NCBI GenBank assembly: GCA_016220145.1
Contig: JACRID010000050.1
Span: 1-47,441 of the forward strand
Direction of reading: 5' to 3'
Source of the DNA: Candidatus Peregrinibacteria bacterium
Lineage (GTDB): Bacteria > Patescibacteriota > Gracilibacteria > UBA1369 > UM-FILTER-53-11
DNA: 47,441 nt
Made by a program: the position numbers and the translations under genes. Each line of letters begins with the position of its first letter. The stretch's first letter is position 1. Below, in pieces: positions 1-7,734 of this stretch. Under the pieces are notes generated by a model that was not told the DNA's origin, did no database searches, and saw only the letters and a list, made by a program, of their open reading frames with translations.

Positions 1-137
1 TACTGAAAACTTTCCTCCGGTATTTCGCAGGACATACTAAATGATACAGCAACAAGTTCTTGTTATGGCTCTTGACTATATGCTCGCTCACGCGAGCATT
101 CTACCCGCGCAGCAAGCTGCGGGGAATTTTTTCGATT

Positions 138-170
138 AAAAAGATATTCTGCTTCGAAAAGCAGAATATC
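138..170 (-). terminator. Rho-independent terminator
   Basis: On the minus strand a perfect 12-bp stem (GATATTCTGCTT / AAGCAGAATATC, 143-154 with 159-170) is closed by a UUCG tetraloop and followed at once by five T residues (142-138). This is a textbook intrinsic terminator for RNA made leftward, from secDF or from a separate RNA in the 180-480 stretch. It is nearly symmetrical, but the plus-strand side is followed by CC rather than a T run, so minus is the likely direction. Confidence 0.75.
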
Positions 171-341
171 CCATCATCATCACACGTCAATTTTTTTGGC
201 ACTACATTTTTTACGCAATCCCCATTTTCTCCATTCAAAAAGCCAATCCAATCCCGGCTTCAGGGGCTAAGTGGTGAAGATGAGTTAAACCTGAGTTGTT
301 CCAGCTCTTCCGGAAAAGTCATATTTCAACGATTTTTTTGT

Positions 342-476
342 GGCTGGTTGCAGGATGTTTTCTGAGAACAGTTTTTTAGGAAGCAGAGCGAGCATCATGA
401 CGCGAGCGTCCCCCTCACCTCATGAGGTGAGGGGGGCTGCGTTCCACTGTTCGAAGGAAATAGCTTGCAACCAGCC
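342..476 (-). other. Long imperfect hairpin downstream of secDF
   Basis: No coding gene is seen in 1-482. Within it, GGCTGGTTGCA (342-352) pairs with TGCAACCAGCC (466-476). Inside that are an asymmetric bubble of about 12-13 nt, GAACAG/CTGTTC, GGAAGCAG/CTGCgTTCC, and a terminal perfect palindrome CCCCTCACCTCATGAGGTGAGGGG. A rod with a central bubble recalls 6S RNA in shape only, and no conserved 6S sequence was recognised. It may be a 3' UTR structure of secDF or a small RNA. Strand is inferred from the minus-strand terminator at 170-138. Confidence 0.4.
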
Positions 477-482
477 TTTATC

Positions 483-3400
483 CTAAACATGGCCACTCTT
501 CTTCTGCCACAGCACAAGCAGCGGGCTTGCGATAAAGATTGAAGAATAAGTCCCGACCGTAATACCTATCACAAGCACAAGTATGAAGTTGAATATCGAA
601 GCGCTTCCGAAGATGAGCAGCGCGATCAAAGTGATCAAAGTCGTAACGGAAGTGTTTATCGAACGCCTCATGGTTTGAGTCATACTCTTGTTTGCTGTGT
701 GTGCGAAAGTTTCATCGCGTTCCTGGAAACGCAGATTTTCCCTGATACGATCGAAGACGACGATGGTGTCGTGAACGGAGAAACCAAGCACAGTGAGCAA
801 AGCCGTTATAAAGAGAGCGTCTACTTCAAGTCCAAATACTGCGAATACTCCAATCGGAATAATAATATCGTGAACAAGCGCGACAATTGCGCAAACGCCG
901 AATTTCCACGGGCTGACGTGTTTTGGAACCTTTCGGAAGGCAAATGCCAAGTAGAGAATTATTGCTGCCATTGCGAGCAAGACGGCCATAACGGCCTTTT
1001 GCTTTAGTGTGTCGCCAACCACCGGTCCAATTGTGGTGAAGCGATTTTCCGTCAATGCGCCAAACTTGGCCGTAAGTCCTGCAATAATTTTGTCATGAGT
1101 ATCATTATCAATATGTTCAAGGTGAAGCATGTATTGATTTGTGCCGGGAGAAGTGACGATGCGTGAATTATCAAATGAAATCGCCTGTCTGCCGCTCTCC
1201 AAAGTTGTGCCGGAAGCAGCCGTCGTCTTTGAAGTCGAAGCGCCGACATTAATAATTTTTTCCAGATTTTTCAATTCGGCCTTCAATTCCTCGACCGTGA
1301 CTTTATTGTCGAAAGTGAAATCGAGCAGAGTACCGCCGGTGAAATCCAAGCCAAGCTTTAAGCCGAACATAATCACGGCAACCAAAGAAATTACCAAAAC
1401 GGTTCCGGAGAAGCCGAACCACATTTTTGTTTTTTCAATAATGTGGTACATCTTGCTTGGGGCTTCATGGATTTCTTGGCTTACAGATGCCGGATTCTGT
1501 TGTTCGACCGCCTTGTTTTTCAAGCCCCAAAGCCACATGTTATGGCCCCAGTTTGCTTTCATCACCGCGTTAAGCAATGTCTTTGTGATTGTGATGGCCG
1601 TGAACATGGAGACCAAAATGCCTGCGGCGAGGTTGAATGCGAAACCCTGAATTATGGAAGTGCCGAAATAGAAAAGAATCGCGCATGTGATTAGAGAAGA
1701 GAAGTTTGAGTCGCGGATTGAGCTCCATGCTCTGTCAAAACCGACGTCTACCGCGGAAGTGATCGGCCGGCCGGCTCTTAATTCTTCTTTGGTTCTTTCA
1801 AATATCAAAACGTTAGCATCCACAGCCATACCTATGGAAAGTATTACGCCGGCGATACCTGCAAGCGTTAACACAACCGCGTTGCTAAGCAGGAACGTGA
1901 CGAAGAACAGTATGAAACAACCTAAAACAAAACTGATGAGCTTTTCCCAGCCGCCGTCGCGAGACTTGAGAATTTTGTTAATTATGACGATGAAGATTAG
2001 AACGCCGATGGAAATCGCGAAAGGAAGCGGCAATTCGGACTTAATCAAAAAGAACAAAATTGCGGTGTAAAGAGTTAGTGCCAGTATTGCCACAAGGCCG
2101 GGCAGTCTGTAATTCAGCAACATGAAAATTGCCAAAAGAATAAAGCCGACGATACCGGCTTTTATGCTTTTTTGAAGAGCTTCTTCGCCGAGCGTGGCGC
2201 CGATGGTTGATTGGCCGTTTAAGACAACGGGGGCGGGGATTGCACCGGTATTGAGGTCGCGGGCAAGAGCCTGCGCTTCGTCCACCGTGAATTTTCCGGA
2301 AATCACAGCGTTTCCACCGGAAATTTTTTCATTAACGTTCGGGCTGGAAATCAAATTGCCGCCTACGAAAATTGCGACAGGCTTATCTACGTTTCTTGCG
2401 GTGATGTCTTCGAAAAGTTTTGCGCCCGCAGCATTAAACTTAATGGACACGGTAGGCCTCAAAAATTTGTCGAAAGTAACGTCTGCGCGGTCAAACTGTT
2501 CGCCCGTAAGTCCCGTATCTTGCCAAGGATCCGGTGCGGTGGAAACGAAGATTTGGCTGTATTTAACCTGCGTAAAGTTATCCGCGCGGATAATATGAAA
2601 GCCAAATGGAGTTTCCGTAACTTCCGAAAATTCACCCGGCTTTGTCAGTGTCAATGCGGCGTTTGTGAAAGGCTCGACATATTGGCCATCGGCTTTTACG
2701 GAAACAGGCAATTTTCCGGCTGAGTCTTTTGCCCCCGGTTCATCGGAATTTTCTTTTGCGAGTTTTTTAAAATCTTCGCCCGCCTTCAATTTGCCCAGCA
2801 ATTCGCCGGCCAATTGTTTGGCTTCTTCCTTGTTACGGGTCACGGTTTCCGGAGACTTATCCGCGCCTCTGTAAGAGACCAGAATATGGCTTACTTCCAC
2901 TGATTTTTCATCCTTCGGCAGTAAGCTCGTGTCGCGCCTGCCAAGCAATTTAACGATAAAATATCCCTCCATGGGAGTTATTTGATTATTCTCGCCAACC
3001 GTGTAGCCGTCATTTCCTTCCAGCATTTCGGGCACGACCGTCAGCGTTTCTTTATTTTCAAGCTTGTCGGCAATGCTCTTGTTTGTGATTTCACTTGCGA
3101 ATTTCCAATCATTCTCAAAAAATTTCACTTTGCCCGGCGAGGCGAAAGATTCTTCCTGTCCAACGGCCTCAAAATTCTTCTTTGTGTTCGAAACGTTCTT
3201 AAAAATGCTCTGTGCGATTTTCTTCATCGTCTCCTTATACTCCGGATCTTCCTTTTCACGTTTTTCTTTAAATTCCAGCTGAATTGTTTTGCCTACAATT
3301 CTTTTGGCCTCATTCAAATCTTTTACTCCGGCTAATTCCACCACTATGTGCTGTTCCGTGCCCATTACGGATGTATATATGTTCGGTTCAGACACACCCA

Positions 3401-3659
3401 AACCGTTCACTCGGCGGTTAATGACGTTTTTTACGCCTTCAACTACCGTTTTCTGGTCCTTTTGAGGAACTTTTCGGAGATCGACTTTGTAATCAAGTTG
3501 AGAACCTCCTTGCAAATCAAGTCCAAGGTGCACTTTTGCGTCCTTTATTGAAGTCGGCGTACCCGGAATTATCTTGTACTTTGATGGTAAATCAAAGTAT
3601 CCCAGTGCGAGGGCGAAAAGTACGATTATTGCGATTTTGGATGCGGTTGAACGGAACAT
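483..3659 (-). CDS. secDF: SecD-SecF fusion translocase subunit with inserted parvulin (PpiC-type) domain
   Basis: Auxiliary inner-membrane subunit of the Sec translocon that uses proton motive force to pull substrates across the membrane. Visible features, 1058 aa: N-terminal membrane segment (about 8-22); SecD head with HLGLDLQGG; a PpiC-type peptidyl-prolyl isomerase domain at about 255-362 (EVSHILVSY, FKKLAKENSDEP, PFGFHIIRAD); the rest of the SecD head; the SecD membrane part with MAVDANVLIFER (about 611-622); then the SecF half with LDFTGGTLLDF and VHDTIVVFDRIREN. SecD and SecF are single-chain here, as in Bacillus. Two oddities: the isomerase insertion in the extracytoplasmic head, and about 50 extra residues (about 541-592) that appear to add two membrane helices between canonical SecD TM3 and TM4. 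The stop is TAG. A 37-bp gap follows the cupin gene stop, so co-transcription is likely. SecDF assignment is certain; the parvulin assignment is strong. Confidence 0.95.
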   Translation of the reverse strand: MFRSTASKIAIIVLFALALGYFDLPSKYKIIPGTPTSIKDAKVHLGLDLQGGSQLDYKVDLRKVPQKDQKTVVEGVKNVINRRVNGLGVSEPNIYTSVMGTEQHIVVELAGVKDLNEAKRIVGKTIQLEFKEKREKEDPEYKETMKKIAQSIFKNVSNTKKNFEAVGQEESFASPGKVKFFENDWKFASEITNKSIADKLENKETLTVVPEMLEGNDGYTVGENNQITPMEGYFIVKLLGRRDTSLLPKDEKSVEVSHILVSYRGADKSPETVTRNKEEAKQLAGELLGKLKAGEDFKKLAKENSDEPGAKDSAGKLPVSVKADGQYVEPFTNAALTLTKPGEFSEVTETPFGFHIIRADNFTQVKYSQIFVSTAPDPWQDTGLTGEQFDRADVTFDKFLRPTVSIKFNAAGAKLFEDITARNVDKPVAIFVGGNLISSPNVNEKISGGNAVISGKFTVDEAQALARDLNTGAIPAPVVLNGQSTIGATLGEEALQKSIKAGIVGFILLAIFMLLNYRLPGLVAILALTLYTAILFFLIKSELPLPFAISIGVLIFIVIINKILKSRDGGWEKLISFVLGCFILFFVTFLLSNAVVLTLAGIAGVILSIGMAVDANVLIFERTKEELRAGRPITSAVDVGFDRAWSSIRDSNFSSLITCAILFYFGTSIIQGFAFNLAAGILVSMFTAITITKTLLNAVMKANWGHNMWLWGLKNKAVEQQNPASVSQEIHEAPSKMYHIIEKTKMWFGFSGTVLVISLVAVIMFGLKLGLDFTGGTLLDFTFDNKVTVEELKAELKNLEKIINVGASTSKTTAASGTTLESGRQAISFDNSRIVTSPGTNQYMLHLEHIDNDTHDKIIAGLTAKFGALTENRFTTIGPVVGDTLKQKAVMAVLLAMAAIILYLAFAFRKVPKHVSPWKFGVCAIVALVHDIIIPIGVFAVFGLEVDALFITALLTVLGFSVHDTIVVFDRIRENLRFQERDETFAHTANKSMTQTMRRSINTSVTTLITLIALLIFGSASIFNFILVLVIGITVGTYSSIFIASPLLVLWQKKSGHV

Positions 3660-3696
3660 AGTGTTTTAGGGTAAATATTAAATAATATAGTAAAAG

Positions 3697-4119
3697 TTAT
3701 TTGGATTTTATTTTCTTTGAGAGCTTCGCGTCAAGTTTGTCATCGTTTCCTTGGCCCGTACGTCCATAGTCATCGTCCAGCTTTATTACATCATCAAGTT
3801 CAGGTGTGGAGACTTCAAAGATAAGAGAATCCTCCAGCGCTTCGAGCCGGTGAATCGTTCCCTGAAAAATGTCCACCTTATCGCCGGCTTCCATAATAAT
3901 AGTTTTTAGCTTTTTGGGACTGTTGCCGATCATCAATTTGGCCTTACCCTGCATCAAAAACTGCGTTTCCGTTTTTTGCGCATGCAATTGAAGAGAAAAT
4001 CGGTGCCCCTTCTTTATCTCAAGTATTTTACCGGCATATTTGTCAGTCCAAGCGAACCAAATTTCACGACCCCACGGTTTCGGTTTTTCGATCAGCTCAC
4101 GCAGAAATTTTCCTCGCAT
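3697..4119 (-). CDS. Cupin-type mannose-6-phosphate isomerase / GDP-mannose pathway cupin
   Basis: 140 aa matching the C-terminal cupin domain of type II phosphomannose isomerase/GDP-mannose pyrophosphorylases: KPWGREIWF, RFSLQLHAQKTET (metal-binding His and Glu), HRLEAL and DDDYGR near the end. It probably interconverts fructose-6-P and mannose-6-P to feed ManC. In many bacteria this domain is fused to ManC; here it is a free-standing gene just downstream of manC. The extension after DDDYGR is Lys/Asp-rich. The start is supported by an extended -10 (TGCTAGAAT, minus strand, hexamer at 4135-4130) 10 nt upstream, which gives an almost leaderless mRNA. Isomerase activity is inferred from the family. 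Confidence 0.85.
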   Translation of the reverse strand: MRGKFLRELIEKPKPWGREIWFAWTDKYAGKILEIKKGHRFSLQLHAQKTETQFLMQGKAKLMIGNSPKKLKTIIMEAGDKVDIFQGTIHRLEALEDSLIFEVSTPELDDVIKLDDDYGRTGQGNDDKLDAKLSKKIKSK

Positions 4120-4265
4120 AACGGAGGGTATTCTAGCATAGTAGGGAAGTAGGGAGTAGGGTGTAGGGACTCCGCAGGGATGAGTTTTTTGAAAATACGC
4201 CCGCCCCCCGTAAAGCGCCTTTCAATAGGGCCCTATATCTCCACTACCTACGTGTCCCTACAATC
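4120..4265. repeat. G-rich inverted repeat with potential G-quadruplex between manC and the cupin gene
   Basis: The gap holds four GGG runs on the plus strand with 4-5 nt loops (4144-4168, GGG-N5-GGG-N4-GGG-N4-GGG), a classic quadruplex pattern. GTAGGGAC near 4164 is answered by GTCCCTAC near 4254, and TAGGGCCCTA forms a small palindrome between them. The arrangement looks like a small palindromic insertion. The G-tract lies on the template strand of manC and the cupin gene. Confidence 0.5.
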
Positions 4266-5306
4266 CTACAGAAACCTTTCCTTCTTCTTTTTCTTTATTT
4301 CCTCGATCAATTTCTTGGCTTCGCCGGCTTTGCTCTTTGGCATAACCAAAAGAGCCTCAGGAGTATCCACAATAACCATATCTTTTATGCCATATGTAAC
4401 GATCAATTTACCGCTTTCTCCAAGGATAACCGATCCTGCGGTGTCTATTCCAACATGGTCGCCGATACTGACGTTTTCGCTTTCCTGAAACGCTAATTCC
4501 TCATGCAATGCGGCCCAATTCCCGATATCGTTCCAACCAAGTTCAGCCGGAATCACATTTACCGTGTTTGACGCGATTTTTTCCATTATCGCGTAGTCGA
4601 TTGAGATTTTTTGCGCCTTCTCATATGTAGAACTGTTTTCTGTATTTTTGTAAATATCCGGCGCAAATTGTTTGAATTTATTTAAGATTGTACCAACTTT
4701 CCACATATACAGTCCGGTATTCCAAAGATATTTGTAGGAATTTAGGAATTTTTTGGCAGTTTCAATGTTTGGTTTCTCCACGAATTTCTCAAGTTCATAA
4801 ATTTCCAGACCTTCTCTAGATTCAGAAATCGTTTGCCCAATACGTATATATCCAAGATTAGGATTCGGATATTTTGCGCGCACCGCAACAACCCCAAGAC
4901 GATTTGTTTTTTTGATGTGTTTTTCGGTAAAAAGCAAAGCGCGTTTAAATTCCTCCGGCTTCTGAATAAGATGATCCGCGTAAATAATCGCCATTACCTC
5001 ATTTTTAAAGCCCTTTTGGGCCAGATAATGGGCGGCGTAACAAATGCCGGGCGCCGTGTCGCGCATTGCCGGCTCGATTATCAGATTTTCTTTTGGCAAA
5101 TTTTTTAATTGCTGGCGCACCAGTTTTTCGTACTGAACGTTGGTGGCAACAAAAATATCCGCCGGTTTAAGGAAAGAAAGCCTCTCAAAAGTCTGTTGCA
5201 ACATCGTTTTATTGCCGACAAACGTGTGAAACTGCTTGGGTTTGATGTCGCGGCTCATCGGCCACAACCTTGTGCCTGTTCCTCCGGCTAAAATTACTGC
5301 TTTCAT
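4266..5306 (-). CDS. manC: Mannose-1-phosphate guanylyltransferase
   Basis: 346 aa. Makes GDP-mannose from mannose-1-P and GTP in the cytoplasm for mannosylated glycans, GDP-fucose or related envelope sugars. The N-terminal nucleotidyltransferase signature is textbook (AVILAGGTGTRLWPMSR, followed by KPKQF). Further family motifs are EPAMRDTAPGI, the sugar-binding FVEKP and ELGWNDIGNW. The chain ends after the left-handed helix region, without the cupin domain, which is encoded by the next gene. A Lys-rich tail (KKKKKERFL) closes it. No Shine-Dalgarno is visible; a TATAGT box lies 16 nt upstream. Confidence 0.95.
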   Translation of the reverse strand: MKAVILAGGTGTRLWPMSRDIKPKQFHTFVGNKTMLQQTFERLSFLKPADIFVATNVQYEKLVRQQLKNLPKENLIIEPAMRDTAPGICYAAHYLAQKGFKNEVMAIIYADHLIQKPEEFKRALLFTEKHIKKTNRLGVVAVRAKYPNPNLGYIRIGQTISESREGLEIYELEKFVEKPNIETAKKFLNSYKYLWNTGLYMWKVGTILNKFKQFAPDIYKNTENSSTYEKAQKISIDYAIMEKIASNTVNVIPAELGWNDIGNWAALHEELAFQESENVSIGDHVGIDTAGSVILGESGKLIVTYGIKDMVIVDTPEALLVMPKSKAGEAKKLIEEIKKKKKERFL

Positions 5307-5356
5307 ATTCGGGAGGCTACTGTACTATAAAAATAAGGAATTGTACAGGCTTGGGT

Positions 5357-6904
5357 TTATATAAGGCTTACACCCGTCATCTCCTCCGGTTTTTTGATGC
5401 CCATCAGGTGCAAAAGCGTCGGACTGACGTTTTGAAGACCGCCTTCAGGAGCAAGCTTAGTGTTTTCCTTGGTAATGTCTTTGCCAATCACTATAAAAGG
5501 CACCGGATTGGTAGTGTGGCTTGGGCACTGTTCGCCATTTTCTTCATAAATCTTATATTCGGCGTTGCCGTGGTCACCAACTATCAAAATCTTGTAATCA
5601 TTCTTAAGTGCCTCAGGGACAACCTTTCCCAAACATTCGTCCACCGTTTCCACCGCCTTTATGGTAGCCTTCAAATCCCCGGAATGGCCTACCAGGTCGC
5701 AATTCGCAAAATTTAAAACAATAAGCGCGTACTCCTTTGAATCGAGTTTTGGAAGCAGCGCCTGCGTTATTTCTCTCGCGCTCATCTCGGGTTTTTCTGC
5801 ATAAGAAGGGCATTTTGGCGAGTGAATCATGAGTCTGTCCTCGCCTCGCAGCGGTTCCTCAACCTGGCTATTGAAAAAGAAAGTCACGTGCGCATATTTC
5901 TCCGTTTCCGCAATTCTAAATTGCTTAAGATTAAGGTTAGAAATGACCTCGCCAAGATTATTTTTGATTACAGGAGTGTGAAAAAGCACTGGCGCCTTCT
6001 CTGAAAACGGCCCCATGCAAACAAAATACGGACGCACTATTTTCTTCTCTTTAAATTTTATGCCGTGGCCGGTTTTCGGGTCAGTTTCACCTGTAAAAGC
6101 CCAGGTTAGTTGGCGGCTTCGGTCGCTTCTGTAATTCCAAAAAATCACTGAATCTTTGTCTTTTATAACCCCGTGTTCGTCCAAAATTATCGGATCGATG
6201 TAATAATCCGTTTCAATGCCGCGCTTATATGCATTTTCAATTGCCTTTAGAGGATCGGTTTCGTGAACGCCTTCGCCAAGCGCATAAAGATTATATGCCT
6301 TTTCCACGCGGTCCCAGTTCGTGTCGCGGTCCATCGCAAAAAAGCGGCCTATAATGCTCGCAATTTTTACATTTTTCTCCATTCCAAGTTCCTTAATCTT
6401 CGCCCGAATTTGCTTTATAAATACATCAGCGGAGCGTTCCGGCACGTCGCGTCCATCCGTAATCGCGTGAATGTACACCTTATAAACCTTCTCGCGTTTC
6501 GCCAGTTCCAAAAGTGCAAAAAGATGATCGATGTGGGAATGAACACCCTGGTCCGAAATCATGCCTATTAAATGCAGTGCGGCCTTTTCGATTTTATTTA
6601 CGCGTTTGCAGGCCTCACGTAACGGCGCTTTCTTGAAAAAACTTCCATCTTGAATTGCGCGATTAATTTCTTCCAGCGGCTGAAAAACAATGCGCCCGGC
6701 GCCGATTGTATAATGCCCGACCTCGGATCCGCCCTGCATCCCGGCCGGAATACCGACGGCTTCGCCGGAAGCCTTTAAAGTCGTCCAGGGATACTTTTTC
6801 TTAAGTTCGGTGATTACAGGCGTTTTAGCCGAAGTTATGGCATTGCCTTTATAGACTTTCCCTTCGCCGAATCCGTCCAAAATTACAAGTAGAGCTTTAT
6901 TCAT
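5357..6904 (-). CDS. gpmI: 2,3-bisphosphoglycerate-independent phosphoglycerate mutase
   Basis: 515 aa, the full family length. Interconverts 3- and 2-phosphoglycerate in lower glycolysis using two Mn ions and a phosphoserine intermediate. Seen: LLVILDGFG with the first metal Asp; GGSEVGHYTIGAGR with the catalytic Ser; HIDHLFALLELA; ITDGRDVPERS; NYRSDRSRQL; and the metal-binding VGDHGNAE and SHTTNPVPF near the C-terminus. It starts 1 nt after the prepilin peptidase stop, so translational coupling is likely. A TAGGAT box lies 6 nt before the ATG, so an internal leaderless promoter is possible. pgk and pyk are also in the window, giving three lower-glycolysis steps. Confidence 0.96.
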   Translation of the reverse strand: MNKALLVILDGFGEGKVYKGNAITSAKTPVITELKKKYPWTTLKASGEAVGIPAGMQGGSEVGHYTIGAGRIVFQPLEEINRAIQDGSFFKKAPLREACKRVNKIEKAALHLIGMISDQGVHSHIDHLFALLELAKREKVYKVYIHAITDGRDVPERSADVFIKQIRAKIKELGMEKNVKIASIIGRFFAMDRDTNWDRVEKAYNLYALGEGVHETDPLKAIENAYKRGIETDYYIDPIILDEHGVIKDKDSVIFWNYRSDRSRQLTWAFTGETDPKTGHGIKFKEKKIVRPYFVCMGPFSEKAPVLFHTPVIKNNLGEVISNLNLKQFRIAETEKYAHVTFFFNSQVEEPLRGEDRLMIHSPKCPSYAEKPEMSAREITQALLPKLDSKEYALIVLNFANCDLVGHSGDLKATIKAVETVDECLGKVVPEALKNDYKILIVGDHGNAEYKIYEENGEQCPSHTTNPVPFIVIGKDITKENTKLAPEGGLQNVSPTLLHLMGIKKPEEMTGVSLI

Positions 6905-6905
6905 A

Positions 6906-7712
6906 TTAAAATCCTAAACTGCCCAAATACCATTGCATTAAGTTTTGTCCGAAAAATATTGTAATTAAGGTTCCTGTGACCAAAAACGGTGCAAATGGAA
7001 TTTTTAAACCGAAGAATTTTCCGGCGCGTATCGCAACAATCAAAGAAACCACGCTACCTATCAAATAAGACAAAAAGAGCGCGACGATAACCAATTTCCA
7101 TCCCAATATAACTCCCATGAATGCGCCGATTCGTAAGTCTCCAAGCCCGATCCAAGCACCTTTTGAAATCAATGCCTGAAGTCCGAAGAATAAAGCGGCG
7201 CCGGAGCCTCCGATTAGAGCATCAACAAGTGAAGGGGTGGCCGGAGCGCCGAGCGTCGCTATCAAACCAATCAAAATCGCCGGCAGCAAAAGCTCGTCCG
7301 CAACCTTCATGTAATGCAAATCGAAGAAGAAAGTCGCTATTAAAATAAATGAATAAAAAGCATACAAAAGATAAACTCCCAAAATCGTCAGAGAAAAATT
7401 AAGTTGAACGTCTACGAAAGTGAATTTGAAAAACAGAGCGGCGAAAACCATTCCCATCAACACTTCAATCAGCGGATACATATAAGAGATTTCTTTGCTG
7501 CAATAGCGGCACTTTCCGCGAAGCGTCATATAGCTCAAAATCGGCACCAAATCCAGCGGCGCGAGCTTTGTGTCGCACTCCGTGCAGGCTGACCTTCCGG
7601 TTACAATGCTGCGTTTTTTCGAATGAAGTCTGTAAATTACAACGCCGGCGAAACTCCCGAATGCCGCGCCGATGATAAATAGCGAGATGACGGCGACTGG
7701 AATGATATACAT
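6906..7712 (-). CDS. pilD: Prepilin peptidase / type IV leader peptidase
   Basis: Polytopic aspartyl protease of the GxGD type that cleaves, and often N-methylates, type IV prepilins at the inner membrane. I take the start at MYIIPVAVISL (7712); the longer ORF adds 31 out-of-family residues overlapping the TPR gene. From that start: AAFGSFAGVVIYRL; two zinc-type pairs (CTEC at 43-46, CRYC at 68-71), as in classical PilD; the first catalytic Asp in FFFDLHYMKVADE (about 131/139); and GLGDLRIG with the second (about 192). About seven membrane segments. It lies 22 nt after the TPR gene. No pilin genes are in the window, so substrates are elsewhere. Confidence 0.92.
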   Translation of the reverse strand: MYIIPVAVISLFIIGAAFGSFAGVVIYRLHSKKRSIVTGRSACTECDTKLAPLDLVPILSYMTLRGKCRYCSKEISYMYPLIEVLMGMVFAALFFKFTFVDVQLNFSLTILGVYLLYAFYSFILIATFFFDLHYMKVADELLLPAILIGLIATLGAPATPSLVDALIGGSGAALFFGLQALISKGAWIGLGDLRIGAFMGVILGWKLVIVALFLSYLIGSVVSLIVAIRAGKFFGLKIPFAPFLVTGTLITIFFGQNLMQWYLGSLGF

Positions 7713-7734
7713 AAATTTGCTTTGGTTAAATTGG

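Noticed and set aside
1-20. Minus-strand GGAGGAAAGTTTTCAGTA, similar to the RNase P RNA GAGGAAAGUCC block
   Set aside because: The CC after GAGGAAAGU is replaced, no other RNase P signature is in view, and the candidate runs off the window. Worth checking with flanking sequence.
60-365. 101-aa ORF on the plus strand
   Set aside because: Low-complexity composition (Phe/Ser/Cys) that crosses a perfect terminator hairpin; no family resemblance.
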